DNA of 64,000 nucleotides, from assembly GCF_964275005.1 (NCBI RefSeq), contig NW_027307657.1:350602-414601 (forward strand), read 5' to 3'. Below, piece by piece: positions 34,850-45,589 of the stretch. The DNA comes from Diadema setosum. Taxonomy: Eukaryota > Echinodermata > Echinoidea > Diadematoida > Diadematidae. Position numbers and translations under genes: made by a program. Each line of letters begins with the position of its first letter. Positions within the stretch are counted from its first letter, which is position 1. The notes under the pieces were generated by a model. The model was not told where the DNA came from and made no database searches. It worked only from the letters and a program-made list of their open reading frames with translations.

Positions 34850-36240
34850 ATTTTAGGGTCAAAATGCACTGTTTCCATGACAACAGAATTTCAACTGTAC
34901 TCGAGTCTATCACAAATTTGCACTGACCTTGCTATGTGTGTTTGTGTGTGTGTCTGTCTATGTGTATACATATGTGTAGTACCTCGTGAGTACCTGGTGA
35001 ATTTGACTGCTTCACAATTGTGGAAGTAGTTTACTCCACAAGATTTGAAGAAAATATGCAGTAACCATGGCAACACGTCATATACAAACACAAAGAGTGT
35101 CTTGCGTAACTACACCTTTGGATCATTACAGGCCCTACATACTGAATTTGAAATAAATAAAGAAAAAGTTCGTTCCGCAATGTTTTGGGTAGTTACCATG
35201 GCAACGCTTTCCCTGACAGACACACAAAAACATGTCTTGCATTTCTATACCTCAATGTCATTATGTACACCAAATTTGAGTTCATTTGCTTCAAAATAGT
35301 GCAAGAAGTTCAAATCTTAAGATTTTAAAGAAAATATGTTGTTACCATGGCAACGCCTTGTCGGGTACAAACACAATCAAGTGTGTCTTGCATAATTGCA
35401 CCTATAGATCATTGTACATACCAAATTTGAAACGAATTGCTTAAATACTATGAAAGTAGTTCACTCCACAAGGTTTTTGGAAAATTGTGGTTACCATGGC
35501 AACGCTTTCTCTGACAAACACACACAAAAAAAATGTCTTGCACGTCTACACCTCAATGTCATCATGTACACCCAATTTTAGTTCCACTGCCTTAAAACTC
35601 GAAATAGTTTCACCCCACATGATTTACAAAGAAAAAATTGCCGTTACCATGGCAACGCCCTGTCAGGTACAAACACAAAGTGTGTCCTGCATAAGTACAC
35701 TTATAGATTATTATTTACATACCAAATTTGAAACAAATCGCTTAAGTACTGTGAAAGTAGGTCACTCCACGTAGTTTTTGGAAATTTGTGGTTACCATGG
35801 CAACGCTTTCCGCGACAAGCACAAAAAACATGTCTTGCACATCTACACCTCAATGTCATTATGTACATCAAATTTGAGTTCAATTGCCTCAAAATTGTGG
35901 AAGAAGTTCACTCCACACGATTTTCAAGAAAATATGCTGTTACCATGGCAACGCCTTGTCGGGTACAACACAAAGTGTTTCTTACATAACTACACCTAAA
36001 GATCATTGTACACATGAAATTTGAAATGGATTACTCAAATACTGTGGCAGTAGTCTACTCCACAAGGTTTTTTGGAAAATCGTGGTTACCATGGCAACGC
36101 TTTGTCCGATAAAGACAAAAAAAAAAACGTCTTGCACATCTTCACTTCAATGTCATCATGTAACCTAAGTTTCATCAAAATTGCTTCAAAACTGTAGATG
36201 GAGTTCGCGACGCAAGATTTGCAACGGACTGCCTGACCGA
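34850..36240 (+). repeat. 148-bp tandem array, each unit with a palindromic RFX X-box
   Basis: Eight clear units carry GTTACCATGGCAAC (first one GTAACCATGGCAAC) starting at 35061, 35192, 35341, 35490, 35643, 35791, 35939 and 36085. Spacings are 131-153, mostly 146-153. A diverged ninth (TTTCCATGACAAC) is near 34872. Odd and even units differ (GCCTTGTCGGGTAC against GCTTTC(T/C)CTGACA), giving a two-unit period of about 297. The plus-strand ORFs here are by-products of the array. Confidence 0.9.
35061..36098. promoter_or_regulatory. Array of eight X-box (RFX-type) palindromes
   Basis: GTTACC-AT-GGCAAC fits the RFX consensus GTNRCC-N(0-3)-RGYAAC on both strands. RFX proteins control ciliary and immune genes in animals. 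Whether they bind here is inference. No gene directly adjacent was identified. Confidence 0.5.
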
Positions 36241-36429
36241 CCACATGCTGATTCATCATACTAGTATACTGAGTAACCCCTTATACATTTTGTGTATGTA
36301 AAAAAAAAAAAAAAAGTACAGTGTATCTTACACAATCATACATTACATAAAAATGTCATTTGTACGGAATATTTTCTTCTTTTTTCTTACAAGAAATGAA
36401 CAAATTTGGAGATTTGTCCCCCAGCATCT
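36241..36429. other. Spacer with A17 run
   Basis: Short unassigned sequence between the X-box array and the TTGCAAT cluster. Confidence 0.5.
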
Positions 36430-36680
36430 ATATAAGCAGCCGCAATTATGACATTTGCAATCGATTGCAAAATTTGCAACTACCCCTGAATCTATTGCAA
36501 AGTTGCAATTGATTAGCAATTGATTGCAGGGATGCAATTGATTTGCAATCAATTGCATCTTTCTTGCAACAGAATTGATTGCAACTTGCAATTGATTGCA
36601 AATTTGCAATGGATTTCAGGATTTGCAATAGATTTTGGGGATTTGCAATCAATTGCAACTTTCTTGCAACGCCCCCTTAG
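36430..36680 (-). repeat. Cluster of TTGCAAT / ATTGCAA dyads, copy 2
   Basis: At least fifteen TTGCAA words in both orientations. Read on the minus strand it begins TAAGGGGGCGTTGCAAGAAA and GTTGCAATTGATTGCAAAT, matching the start of the cluster at 22664, and ends near TATATAAG-type sequence as that one does. Confidence 0.75.
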
Positions 36681-36689
36681 TCTTTAAAA

Positions 36690-38250
36690 ACAAGACATAA
36701 ATTTTAGCTGTTATGTAGTTATGAAGTAAGTTCCGATACTGTGGCCCATCGTAATGGAAGGTGTTCTGAGACAGCAAAGTTCTTAAAATGGATTTTATTC
36801 GATCGCCTTTTTGGATAATGTGAACGGATTGATATCTTCGAAATATTGTTTAAGATATATTTGGAAAAGTATTTTATCATAATTGAATAAAAATCGTCTT
36901 AGATTAAAAAAGTAAATCTTTAATTGACAATTGTGTTAAAAATAACGTATAATGAGACAAAAAAGCAGTATGACATACATGATACGAAGTGACTTCTTTT
37001 GTAGAAGTGATTAAAGTAAGAGTGCTTGATACCTATTTCCCCATGCAAGGATACCATAATTTCAAAAAAAAAGGCAATATTAGGGAGGAATATGATGTAA
37101 GCATGGACGATAAGGGAAGACAAAATTTAAGCTCGGTGATTATAAAAATGTTTCTTGAAATAGCTTGGTTACACTAACAACATAACGTTTCCATAAAAGC
37201 CCATTATCAACTGTTATTCTAGTAAATTTAAAATGGGAAACATGTTCCACTGGAGCAGCATAAAAAACAACATATCGACAGGTATAGTGCCTCTGTACAG
37301 TTGCTAAAAATCATGCTAAAACCATTATGTTGCTTTTGAAGACTAAGAGATAATTTATTTGCCTTTATTCATTGGGCGACAATTTTTAAATCAGAGTTTA
37401 TTGTATTTACAAGATTAAGATGGGTTATTGTGCGCGAAAATATTTTTTTATTCTTCCACATAGAGAATAAATCTCATGATCTCCAAAAATCATTTATATC
37501 AAGAATAAACAAGAGAGGACCTCCGAGTTAACTTCCATACCACATGATAGATATTTATGTTTGTTACAGCCATTTAAAGGGGCATATTACTTCCTCTTCA
37601 TTAGGTAGCTCCTGAACTACTCCAAAGCCTTCCCAAGCATGTAAAATATCAAAATTAATGGTATCGAAAGTCTTGGAGCAGTCCAGTAACAAACCTATCA
37701 AATGAAAAAATGTGTTCCACTTTTCTATAGAACTCAATAATACGTTGTTGTGCAATGTTTTACCCTATCCAAACTTAAGATTTGAATTTTTAAAATATTG
37801 AATTTGAATAAATTAATAGTTCTTTTATGAATATTCTTTTCATGAACTTTGGCTCATGGACAAAACGAAGAAATTAGTCGTCCATAATTGACATCTAATT
37901 TGTCACCCTTTTTATACAAAGCAATGACTTTTGATTTTTTCATACTTTTGGGGACGACGCTATTAAAAAAAGATGGATTAAATATGTGAACTGAAGGATT
38001 CACGGTTGACGATATTACCCCTTCAGAAGAAAATCACTGATGTCATCCTGTCCAGCACTATTTTGATCTGAAATAAAAAACAGTGTTAATTATTTCCTGA
38101 TTATGATATGGACTAATTAGACATATTGAACTAAAATACGATGGATCTAGAAATTCGGAAATATATTTTGTGTATAGGGAGGAATATTACTGTAAAGATT
38201 TTCTCCAATTGAAGAAAAATTATTATTTAGGATATTACACATTTGATCTG
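36690..38250 (-). pseudogene. Decayed LINE reverse transcriptase (minus strand)
   Basis: Translating the minus strand and shifting frames gives, in order, NSAGQDDISDFLLK (about 38050), VVPKSMKKSKVIALYKKGDK (about 37930), LLLDCSKTFDTINFDIL (about 37690), GGPLLFILDINDF (about 37510), LVNTINSDLKIVAQ and IKANKLSLSLQK (about 37380-37340), HFKFTRITVDNGLLWKR (about 37210), and SLLQKKSLRI (about 37000). These are the ordered motifs of a Jockey/RTE/CR1-type RT: fingers, motif A, B, C region, thumb. The catalytic aspartate pair is lost. Many stops make it an old fossil. Confidence 0.75.
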
Positions 38251-40563
38251 AAACTTCAATTATCTTTAATCAAATCTAATTTAAGTGATATTACCTAATA
38301 ATACGGAACCTTCGTTTTAAACTTTCCCGTGTTTGTCTTACAACAAAAGTATGCAAAACACAATCCGATGTAATAAACGAGTCTGGTTGACCCTATTTTC
38401 TTTTTCTAGTGAGGAGATACAAACTATTTCCTTTCTAAACTGAGGCCTATGATAATCTTCGGATACACACTTGTTTTTAGTTCAGATGTAGGTATTAAGT
38501 ACGGGACTAAGCATATACAATCATTATCGTAGCATAATGCACGCCATGAAATATTTACTGTAGATTTTGCAGAATGCACAATTAACAGTAAACACAGACA
38601 CGGAGAGACAAAAGTAACAAATATGTTTGTACCGTCCTTTAGATCACTCACTTGTAAAGCGAGTGGAAATGTGTACTAAGACCATATTAAACAACAAATA
38701 ATTTTCAAGACTGTATTCATATTCGTGCCAATATTGGCTACTGTAACGGCCCCCTTTTTAATAACATGAGCATTTGTTTCAAATTGTCAATAGGTTCCAA
38801 TTGAAATAAACACGAGTTTGTCATAGACTAAGCCTGATTCCTCTTAAATTACTCGTTGGCAGAGGAGAAAAAAAGAGAAATGTCGCCATGAAGACTGGTG
38901 TGCCTTCTCCATACATCTGTATTTTATTGTTCTCCCAATAGGTTCAGAATACGTCTTGACAGCAGTCTCACCTATTACGCGGAAAAACAAAATGAAAAAT
39001 TGCGTGGATACTGTATGCATGAGCATGAAGCGGTCATCCTTCAACCTTTTATTAAAGTAAGATCATAGCTTTTCAATATTTCACTCAAAGTGTGCACCAG
39101 ATCGTTGAATTTCAATTCTAAAATTATTAACTCTCTCTTCTTCGGGAAGGGGGTACTCCCTCCTAAGCCCTCCCCCCTCGCGCCCCCTTCCATAGCCTTA
39201 GTGTATTTCAGATTTATGACAAAATCACAATAATTCCGAGTGCACAAAACTCATCACTTATATTCCTTTAGATCAACCTTTTCTGCGTATATATAATTCC
39301 AATAATTCCATCAAATTTGCGTATACGAGATATCTCAATTTCAACTTTAAAACGGCTCCTTTATACGGGAATGATGGGGATAGCACTCTCCAACGCCTTC
39401 TCCCTGCTCGCCCCCCCCCCCCCCTTCCTCCACTTCAGACAGTTAGACTACACTTGAACATAGATAGTTTTCCAAATATGGCACAAAATGTGTGCACCGA
39501 AACGTGTTAAAACGGTAGTTGTAACTTAGATTCATAAATGCTCAGTGACTTACTTTACTTTTATTTACGTAGATGTTACACTTTTGCTTCGCTTAATAAT
39601 GTTTCTTTTTTTTTTCATTGAGAGTTGTATGTACATTGCTTGAAGTCCACCTTGATATCGATTGGCTGGGATGAGTTGACAAAAAAATAAACAACCAAGA
39701 TTTTCATCATTTTTGTTCATGTAAAATGTAATATTGTTTTAATTTTCGTAATAATGTACTCTGTTCCACGGGTTATACATACATACATACATACATACAT
39801 ACTTTGCATTCACTTTTTCATTCTTAAATAATGAGAACAATAATGACAAAGATAACACGACTCAATAGGGTTGAAGGACAGTCATTTTTTTTAAACTCTA
39901 TATAATGGAGCATTTATGGGCATATAGGCCTATGTTTCATTTTAGGCCAAGTTAATTTCAGCCTACCTATATGTAATGCACTTACGAAGAGTGGCGGTGT
40001 AATTTTCTTTTTCACGAGAGATCAAACTTTGATTTGCTATTCTTCACATCCAATGCAAATATTGAATGCATATGAACGAACCTATTATATTATACATGGT
40101 GTCCCGGCAGACAGAATGCTACAAAACTGTCTCTCATTTAAAAAGATATGAGCGACTGAACGAAATCGTTACATTGTTCAATAGGAAAACACACCTCAAA
40201 TTCTATTTGACACAATGATAATCAATCTTTATGCAGGCGCTTTGATCTCCATGAAAATTTGTGATTTACAAAATCTGTAACTTTGGGCACTGATATCCTA
40301 CTTGACTGAGCGATAGTGCAGCCGTTAAAAACTGATAACGAATGCGTCAAAAAGTAACTACTAAAAACGGATAGAATGAATGAATACAAGTGAATGCATT
40401 TTTTTTTTTTTTGGGGGGGGGTACCTTTTTGATTGGCTCATAAACAGAGTGATCAGTCTTTATCATCGTTTTTTTTTTCAGGAAAAATGACTATATAATC
40501 GAAACGCCTGCGCGAGAATTGAGAATTGTGGTTTAAAAATAGGAAGAGTGTTCTTCTATCAAC
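38251..40563. other. No gene recognised; contains (TACA)n and C-runs
   Basis: A minus-strand frame at 38424-38651 may be the upstream part of the decayed LINE but shows no nuclease motif. (ACAT)n lies at 39778-39802, a C14 run near 39411 and a G8 run near 40419. At 38931-38980 is the second copy of the short repeat found at 3899-3948. Confidence 0.45.
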
Positions 40564-41481
40564 TATAGGTTTTCCCGGCCAATTTCGCTCTTTTGTCAGT
40601 CCAATTCCTAATAGCTGCATTCAATTTAGCAAAATATAGCATAGATGACATGTTCGGAAGTTCAATTTTATGATCTCTTCATTCAAATTCATTTTGGAGC
40701 ATTAAAATTACCTTTAGCCTTATTCTAATTAACACTTTTTCAATTGAAATTCGTAAAAAAAGCACCATTTCGTTATTCGTTCATTTAGTTTAGAATTATA
40801 TAGTCACGTGAACACGGACATGCTGCTCTCGTTCATTCAAATTCATTTTGGCAATCAATTTAACATCTTTTGCAGTCAATTTAGCACGCATGTTTATGGT
40901 TTGGTTCTTTCTTTTTTATAACTTAGTTACTGTTCTCCAAGCGTCATTACGTTTCATATTTTCGTACTCATTTTAGACATTTTGGCAACATTTTTTTTTT
41001 AAATGTGCTTAGTGACTCTTCAAGTCCGAAGATAATGCAACATGAGCATGGCCACAACTTATCTCGCAGTTGAGCGCTTTATTCCGTGTGTCGGCCAGTT
41101 CTAGGAAGTCAAGGTTATGATCATCAAATATTCCTATGATTCTTTTTCTGTCCCCTTGACCAGTGTTGACAAAATTGTAATACGTCTGTTTCTAACTTGT
41201 GCCGTCATGACTGGAAGAAGATGAAGTTAAACTATATAATAGTATTGGTACATGTAGGCCTAAAATGGCATGTATGAAATAAAAGGGGCGTTACAGAACA
41301 GCAGACTCGAGAAATGGTAAAAAATACGATACTTTTACTGCTTAACAGTGCGTGGATGAAACAATAAGTCACATAGAAATCTATGTAAATGTTATCAACT
41401 TTTCAAAAAAGAAATAACATGGCATTAATTTGAATGAACATGTTAGGAATTTGACTGCCCATACGCGAAATTGATGACTAA

Positions 41482-41640
41482 AGTGGAATTTATTTTCGCT
41501 AGCGAGCGCATACCTCTTCCTTCTGTTGCGCATTTTTTTTTTTTGTTGCGTAATTGTTCGCATTCTCCTCCTCGCCTGCTTATATACTCTCCTAGTTAGC
41601 CTTTCAGGCTTCATTCTCGGTCAAGCATTCCACCATCACC
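41482..41640 (+). repeat. Split direct repeat A1 with core promoter features
   Basis: Matches A2 (45247-45402) except for T-run length and a few substitutions. It contains GCTTATATACTC (TATA-like, about 41577-41588) followed about 25 bp later by GGCTTCATTCTCGG, which could be an initiator. This would place transcription about 75 bp before the gag ATG. Confidence 0.85.
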
Positions 41641-41685
41641 CATCAGTCTGCGCTCTCCTCATCGTTTCGAGCCAGCCTACGTACC

Positions 41686-42363
41686 ATGGACGGCGACACC
41701 GCCCCGTCGAACCTCGACATTCTACAAGCCATCAACGCCATACAGAAGAGAGTCGACCTCGCCTGCAAACACCAGTCATCGGACCTTCCCGTCTTTAAGA
41801 GCGAAGGCAACAAGCAGCAATTTGAGCACACCGCCAAAGTTGCTAATCTCATTGAATCCGCTCTTTCTTCTCTCGAAGAGGTCGACCCAAGCTCCGCCGT
41901 CCAGCACCTCAAGCAGGCGCTCACAGAGCTACATCAGCGCCAGAAGCTCATCAAAATAGCCGACCGTTCCCCCCTCAGTTGGTTGACAGTTAAGGAGTAT
42001 GTCGCAGACGAGCTCGCAAACGATTCGGGGGACGAGAAGCGTTTACGGAAGGCAGAGAAGGCAGCCGCCACCAAGAAATCAGAGTCCACCAAGAAAGCAG
42101 CCAGGGCACAGGCCCGGCCACGCCCATGTCCACGTTCTCGGGCTCTTCCGTACTCTTCTGCTCCTTGCGGCTACGCTTCCTTTCGTCGCTACACACCAAG
42201 GCCCTTCACCCCCGCATTCCGAGCAGAGAACCGCATTTGTTTCCAATGCGGTATCACAGGCCACGTTCGCACCAACTGCCCCTCCCTCAGAGCCAGCAGA
42301 CAGGCCTTCCGCCAGCTTCCCGGAGCCGGATCCCTCGTCGGTCCACCAGGAACCTCCAGCTAG
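41686..42363 (+). CDS. Gag-like protein with CCHC zinc knuckle
   Basis: A 225-codon ORF, intact, starting at the first good ATG after repeat A1 (context ACCATGG). The N-terminal half is acidic and helical in character (ALSSLEEVDP, HLKQALTELHQRQK). A basic lysine/arginine-rich linker follows at about residues 125-155. A zinc knuckle CFQCGITGHVRTNC (C-x2-C-x4-H-x4-C) lies at about residues 186-199. Such proteins package element RNA. Its end overlaps the RT frame, which is usual where RT is made by frameshift or reinitiation. It is the only unbroken ORF of the element. Confidence 0.8.
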   Translation: MDGDTAPSNLDILQAINAIQKRVDLACKHQSSDLPVFKSEGNKQQFEHTAKVANLIESALSSLEEVDPSSAVQHLKQALTELHQRQKLIKIADRSPLSWLTVKEYVADELANDSGDEKRLRKAEKAAATKKSESTKKAARAQARPRPCPRSRALPYSSAPCGYASFRRYTPRPFTPAFRAENRICFQCGITGHVRTNCPSLRASRQAFRQLPGAGSLVGPPGTSS

Positions 42364-42598
42364 ACACTGGGAGCATGCTGAGCCAGATCTCCAGACACCA
42401 CTTCCCCCAGGAGTGAAAGGTAGATTGAAACAATGTTTTTCATTTTGGGAGCAAGAACTTAAAGCCAGCAAATTCATTCTTGATTTGGTAAAGGACGGGT
42501 ATAAAATTCCTTTTGAGACGATTCCTCCCCCTTTTTGTGCCAAGAACTGATCGTTCTAGTTTAAAGCACCCCGACTTTGTGGAGTCGGCAATCTCTGA

Positions 42599-43193
42599 TT
42601 TGTTAAGAAAGAAGTGCATTGTCGAAGTTGACACCCGCCCAACGTGTTGTAATCCTTTAACTGTTTCCGAAGACAAGAAGTTACGCTTGGTTTTAGATTT
42701 GCGACATCCAAACAAATTTGTCAAGAAAATCAAATTCAAATACGAAGATTTACCTCATATCACTCAAGTTTTAGATAAAGATCAGTTTTACTTTTCATTT
42801 GATTTTGAATCCGGTTATCATCACTTAGACATATTCCCTCAACACCAGCAATACTTGGGTTTCTCATGGAAACACGCAGATTCCACTTTGAGATAATATC
42901 TCAAAGTGGAATCTGCGTGTTTCCATGAGAAACCCAAGTATTGCTGGTGTTGAGGGAATATGTCTAAGTGATGATAACCGGATTCAAAATCAAATGAAAA
43001 GTAAAACTGATCTTTATCTAAAACTTGGGTGATATGAGGTAAATCTTCGTATTTGAATTTGATTTTCTTGACAAATTTGTTTGGATGTCGCAAATCTAAA
43101 ACCAAGCGTAACTTCTTGCCTTCGGAAACAGTTAAAGGATTACAACACGTTGGGCGGGTGTCAACTTCGACAATGCACTTCTTTCTTAACAAA
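42599..43193. repeat. 297-bp near-perfect palindrome (X and X')
   Basis: 42599-42895 is the inverse complement of 42897-43193 around a single central A at 42896. I see one mismatch (GAAGACAAG against GAAGGCAAG). The left arm is the real RT sequence. The right arm is its inverted copy. Confidence 0.9.
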
Positions 43194-43259
43194 GGCCGAA
43201 TGGAAGTACAGTGAATTTATAATATTATTATAAATTCACTGTACTTCCATTCGGCCTTT
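43191..43259. repeat. 69-bp perfect palindrome (Y' and Y)
   Basis: AAAGGCCGAATGGAAGTACA at 43191 pairs with the segment ending CGGCCTTT at 43259, centre 43225. The right half is the RT frame (KFTVLPFGLSS-type motif B). The left half is its inverted copy, abutting the X' arm with AAA shared at the joint. Confidence 0.9.
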
Positions 43260-44699
43260 CTTCCGCATCCTATATTTTTACTAAATTGACCAGACCTCTA
43301 GTCTATCAATGGCGCTCGCAAGGTATTTCGTCCTTCATATATATTGATGACGGGCTCATTATTTCTCCCTCTCTCGGCGTGGCCAGTCTCAACGTGGCCA
43401 TAGTCCGCGATACAGTTGTTCGCAGCGGCTTTGTTTTCAGCGAGAAAAAATGTATTTGGCAACCTTCTCAAAGCATTTGCTATCTTGGTTTCATCATTGA
43501 TTCTAAAACGGAACAGTTTTACGTGCCGAAAGCTAAAATCGACAAACTCTTATCCTTGATAGATCAAATTCTGATTTTGAGTCGATCAAAAAACAAAGTG
43601 CCGGTCAAAACGTTGGCATCTTGTGCCGGTCATTTAATTTCCATGTCTCTTGCCCTTGGCCCCGCTTCTAGCCTCATGACCCGCGCATTGTATCGGGCCA
43701 TCGAATCGCGTTCTTTTTGGACTGATTCAATCTTTCTTCCTGAGCCAGCTTCAGACGAGCTGCATTTTTGGTTCGCTAACATTTCATCGTTCGATGGCAA
43801 CCCATTCAGGTTTCGTTTAGCTCCTACTATCCACGTGTATTCGGACGCGAGCGACATTGGTTTCGGGGGGTTCATCGCGGCCCCCCCCCCCCCCAATACG
43901 GTCTTTCACGGCGTTTGGAGCGAATCAGATGCAAAAAACAGTTGGCCACCGTTCATAATATTTTGTCGCAAGGCTTGACTATTTTTTCCACTCAGAAGAT
44001 TAAATGGTTCACAGATAATTCAAGCGTTCCTCGAATTATTAGGAAGGGCAGCGTGAAGCCAGATTTGCATTCTTTAGCCCTTAGCATATTCAATCTATGT
44101 AGAGCACACAATATTGTTTTATCTCCCGAATGGTTGCCTAGAATCGAAAATAAACTTGCCGACAGGATAAGCAGATATCGCGATTTCGACGATTGGTCTA
44201 TCGATCAACGGTCTTTTCTGTTTATCGATTCTATTTGGGGCCCTCATTCGGTTGACAGATTCGCTTCGCCTCAGAACACCAAGATTCCTGTGTTTAACTC
44301 CAGATTTTGGTGTAAGGGATCCGCCGGCATAGACGCCTTTTGCCAAGATTGGAGCGCAGATAACAATTATTTTTGTCCCCCCGTTTCTTTAATACCCCAA
44401 GTCATCAAGCGCATGGCTTCGTTCAAAGCCATCGGCACCTTGCTAGTTCCTAAATGGCCATCGTCTTCCTTTTGGCCTTTCATATGCCCGGACGATTTAC
44501 ATTTTGGTGGGCATGTGCACGATTGGAGGCTATCAGTGTATCATTCACTCCTCCTTCCTTGGGGGACTCTACCGTATTTTGCGAAAATCCTTCTTTCCTC
44601 TCCTTGGCACTGAGGTTCAACTTTAGGATTCCGCCTAGAAGAACCAGGCGCGGTTTTTGTTCCTCCGAATTAGGTTACTGCGCAGCATGCACCTAAAAT

Positions 44700-45070
44700 T
44701 TCAGAAGTGTTGATAGACTCGAATAATTTCCGATCGTTTGATTTCGACTTTATTGCTTCCTTTTGAGAGCCGAAAAGCAACGATTATTTTGATCGTTTAC
44801 CGGAACACATTACGCCTCCTTATTTACACGGCCGATTTGAGCGCCGAACGGCAGAACTTTTTGTTCTGTTTTATGGAATATTTTGGTCCATTTTCGCACT
44901 TAGCGAAACGTTGAGAGCCAGATTAATATTGGCCGATGCCAATTTGAGAGCATCAATTGTTCATAAAGCACACCCTTTTCTGGTGCCACAGTTCTCAGAG
45001 TTCTACTATCTTGAAGTTACGTCCTTCAGAATTTGCATGTCTTCTCCTTCCGTACTTTCTTTGGCGTTTC
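44700..45070 (+). other. Non-coding stretch between RNase H and repeat B1
   Basis: Short frames only (such as 44911-45204, which runs on into repeat B1). No methyltransferase motif of classical DIRS elements is seen. Confidence 0.5.
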
Positions 45071-45402
45071 TCGAGAGCGCGTGGTATGCTCAATCCAATT
45101 GCAGGGTGTTCACAAAATTCAACGTTTTCACGTGTCATGATTTCATTATGTCTGTGCGTGTGTCATCCGTATGCGTGTATGAGCGAGATAAAGAAAATAA
45201 ATGAACTTTCTTTCGGAGTGAGAGCGTAGCGGTAACGGAGATAGAAAGTGGAATTTATTTTCGCTAGCGAGCGCATACCTCTTCCTTCTGTTGCGCATTT
45301 TTTTTTTGTTGCGTAATTGTTCGCATTCTCCTCCTCGCCTGCTTATATATTCTCCTAGTTAGCCTTTCAGGCTTCATTCTCGGTCGAGCATTCCACCATC
45401 AC
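45071..45402 (+). repeat. B1-A2 junction repeats of the retroelement
   Basis: B1 45071-45249 matches B2 47574-47752. A2 45247-45402 matches A1. They overlap by AGT. B carries AATAAA (45196-45201), and A2 carries GCTTATATATTC, so the junction holds a polyadenylation signal followed by a promoter. Confidence 0.88.
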
Positions 45403-45589
45403 TCCCACCCAGCATACCCCTCCCTTGCAGTTAATGCTTGTCTTCCATATACTTTAGTATACTGACATTTTTACAAGTTTGCTTTGATCATTTCGATCAT
45501 CACATTTATGCTATTTTTATATTCCGCAAGATTGTTCCCAAGCAAGGTTGCTGGTCTGTCGTTCTTTTTTCCTTCTTGATTTCACAGGC

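Larger units (their letters stand above)
42376..44613 (+). pseudogene. Reverse transcriptase-RNase H (broken)
   Basis: The domain begins GRLKQCFSFWEQELKASKF and KIPFETIPPPF. An extra base near 42549 shifts frame before SSLKHPDFVESAISDLL. Motifs: LRLVLDLRHPNKFV, FSFDFESGYHHLD (motif A), YIDDGLIIS (motif C, about 43343), VCYLGF-like ICYLGFIID. RNase H shows YSDASDIGFGGF (about 43838) and WFTDNSS (about 44003), with a small deletion near 43935 (AVHNIL context) and a C-terminal DRFASPQNTK block. Between motif A and the FGLSSA-type motif B the ORF is split by a palindromic rearrangement at 42599-43259. It is clearly of the DIRS/Ngaro RT group rather than Gypsy or Copia. Confidence 0.85.

Noticed and set aside
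34847-35999. Overlapping ORFs across 34.8-36.0 kb with recurring GYHGNAF/VTMAT phrases
   Set aside because: By-products of the 148-bp tandem array; the phrases are the X-box word read in different frames.
40093-40130. GGTGTCCCGGCA word resembling a mariner end (40098)
   Set aside because: No complementary end was found downstream or upstream, so an element cannot be supported.
42839-43192. Minus-strand 117-codon ORF identical to part of the reverse transcriptase
   Set aside because: It is the inverted arm of the 297-bp palindrome, not a separate gene.
43630-43896. Minus-strand ORFs over RNase H and gag (43630-43896, 42079-42543)
   Set aside because: They overlap well-supported plus-strand retroelement domains and have no features of their own.
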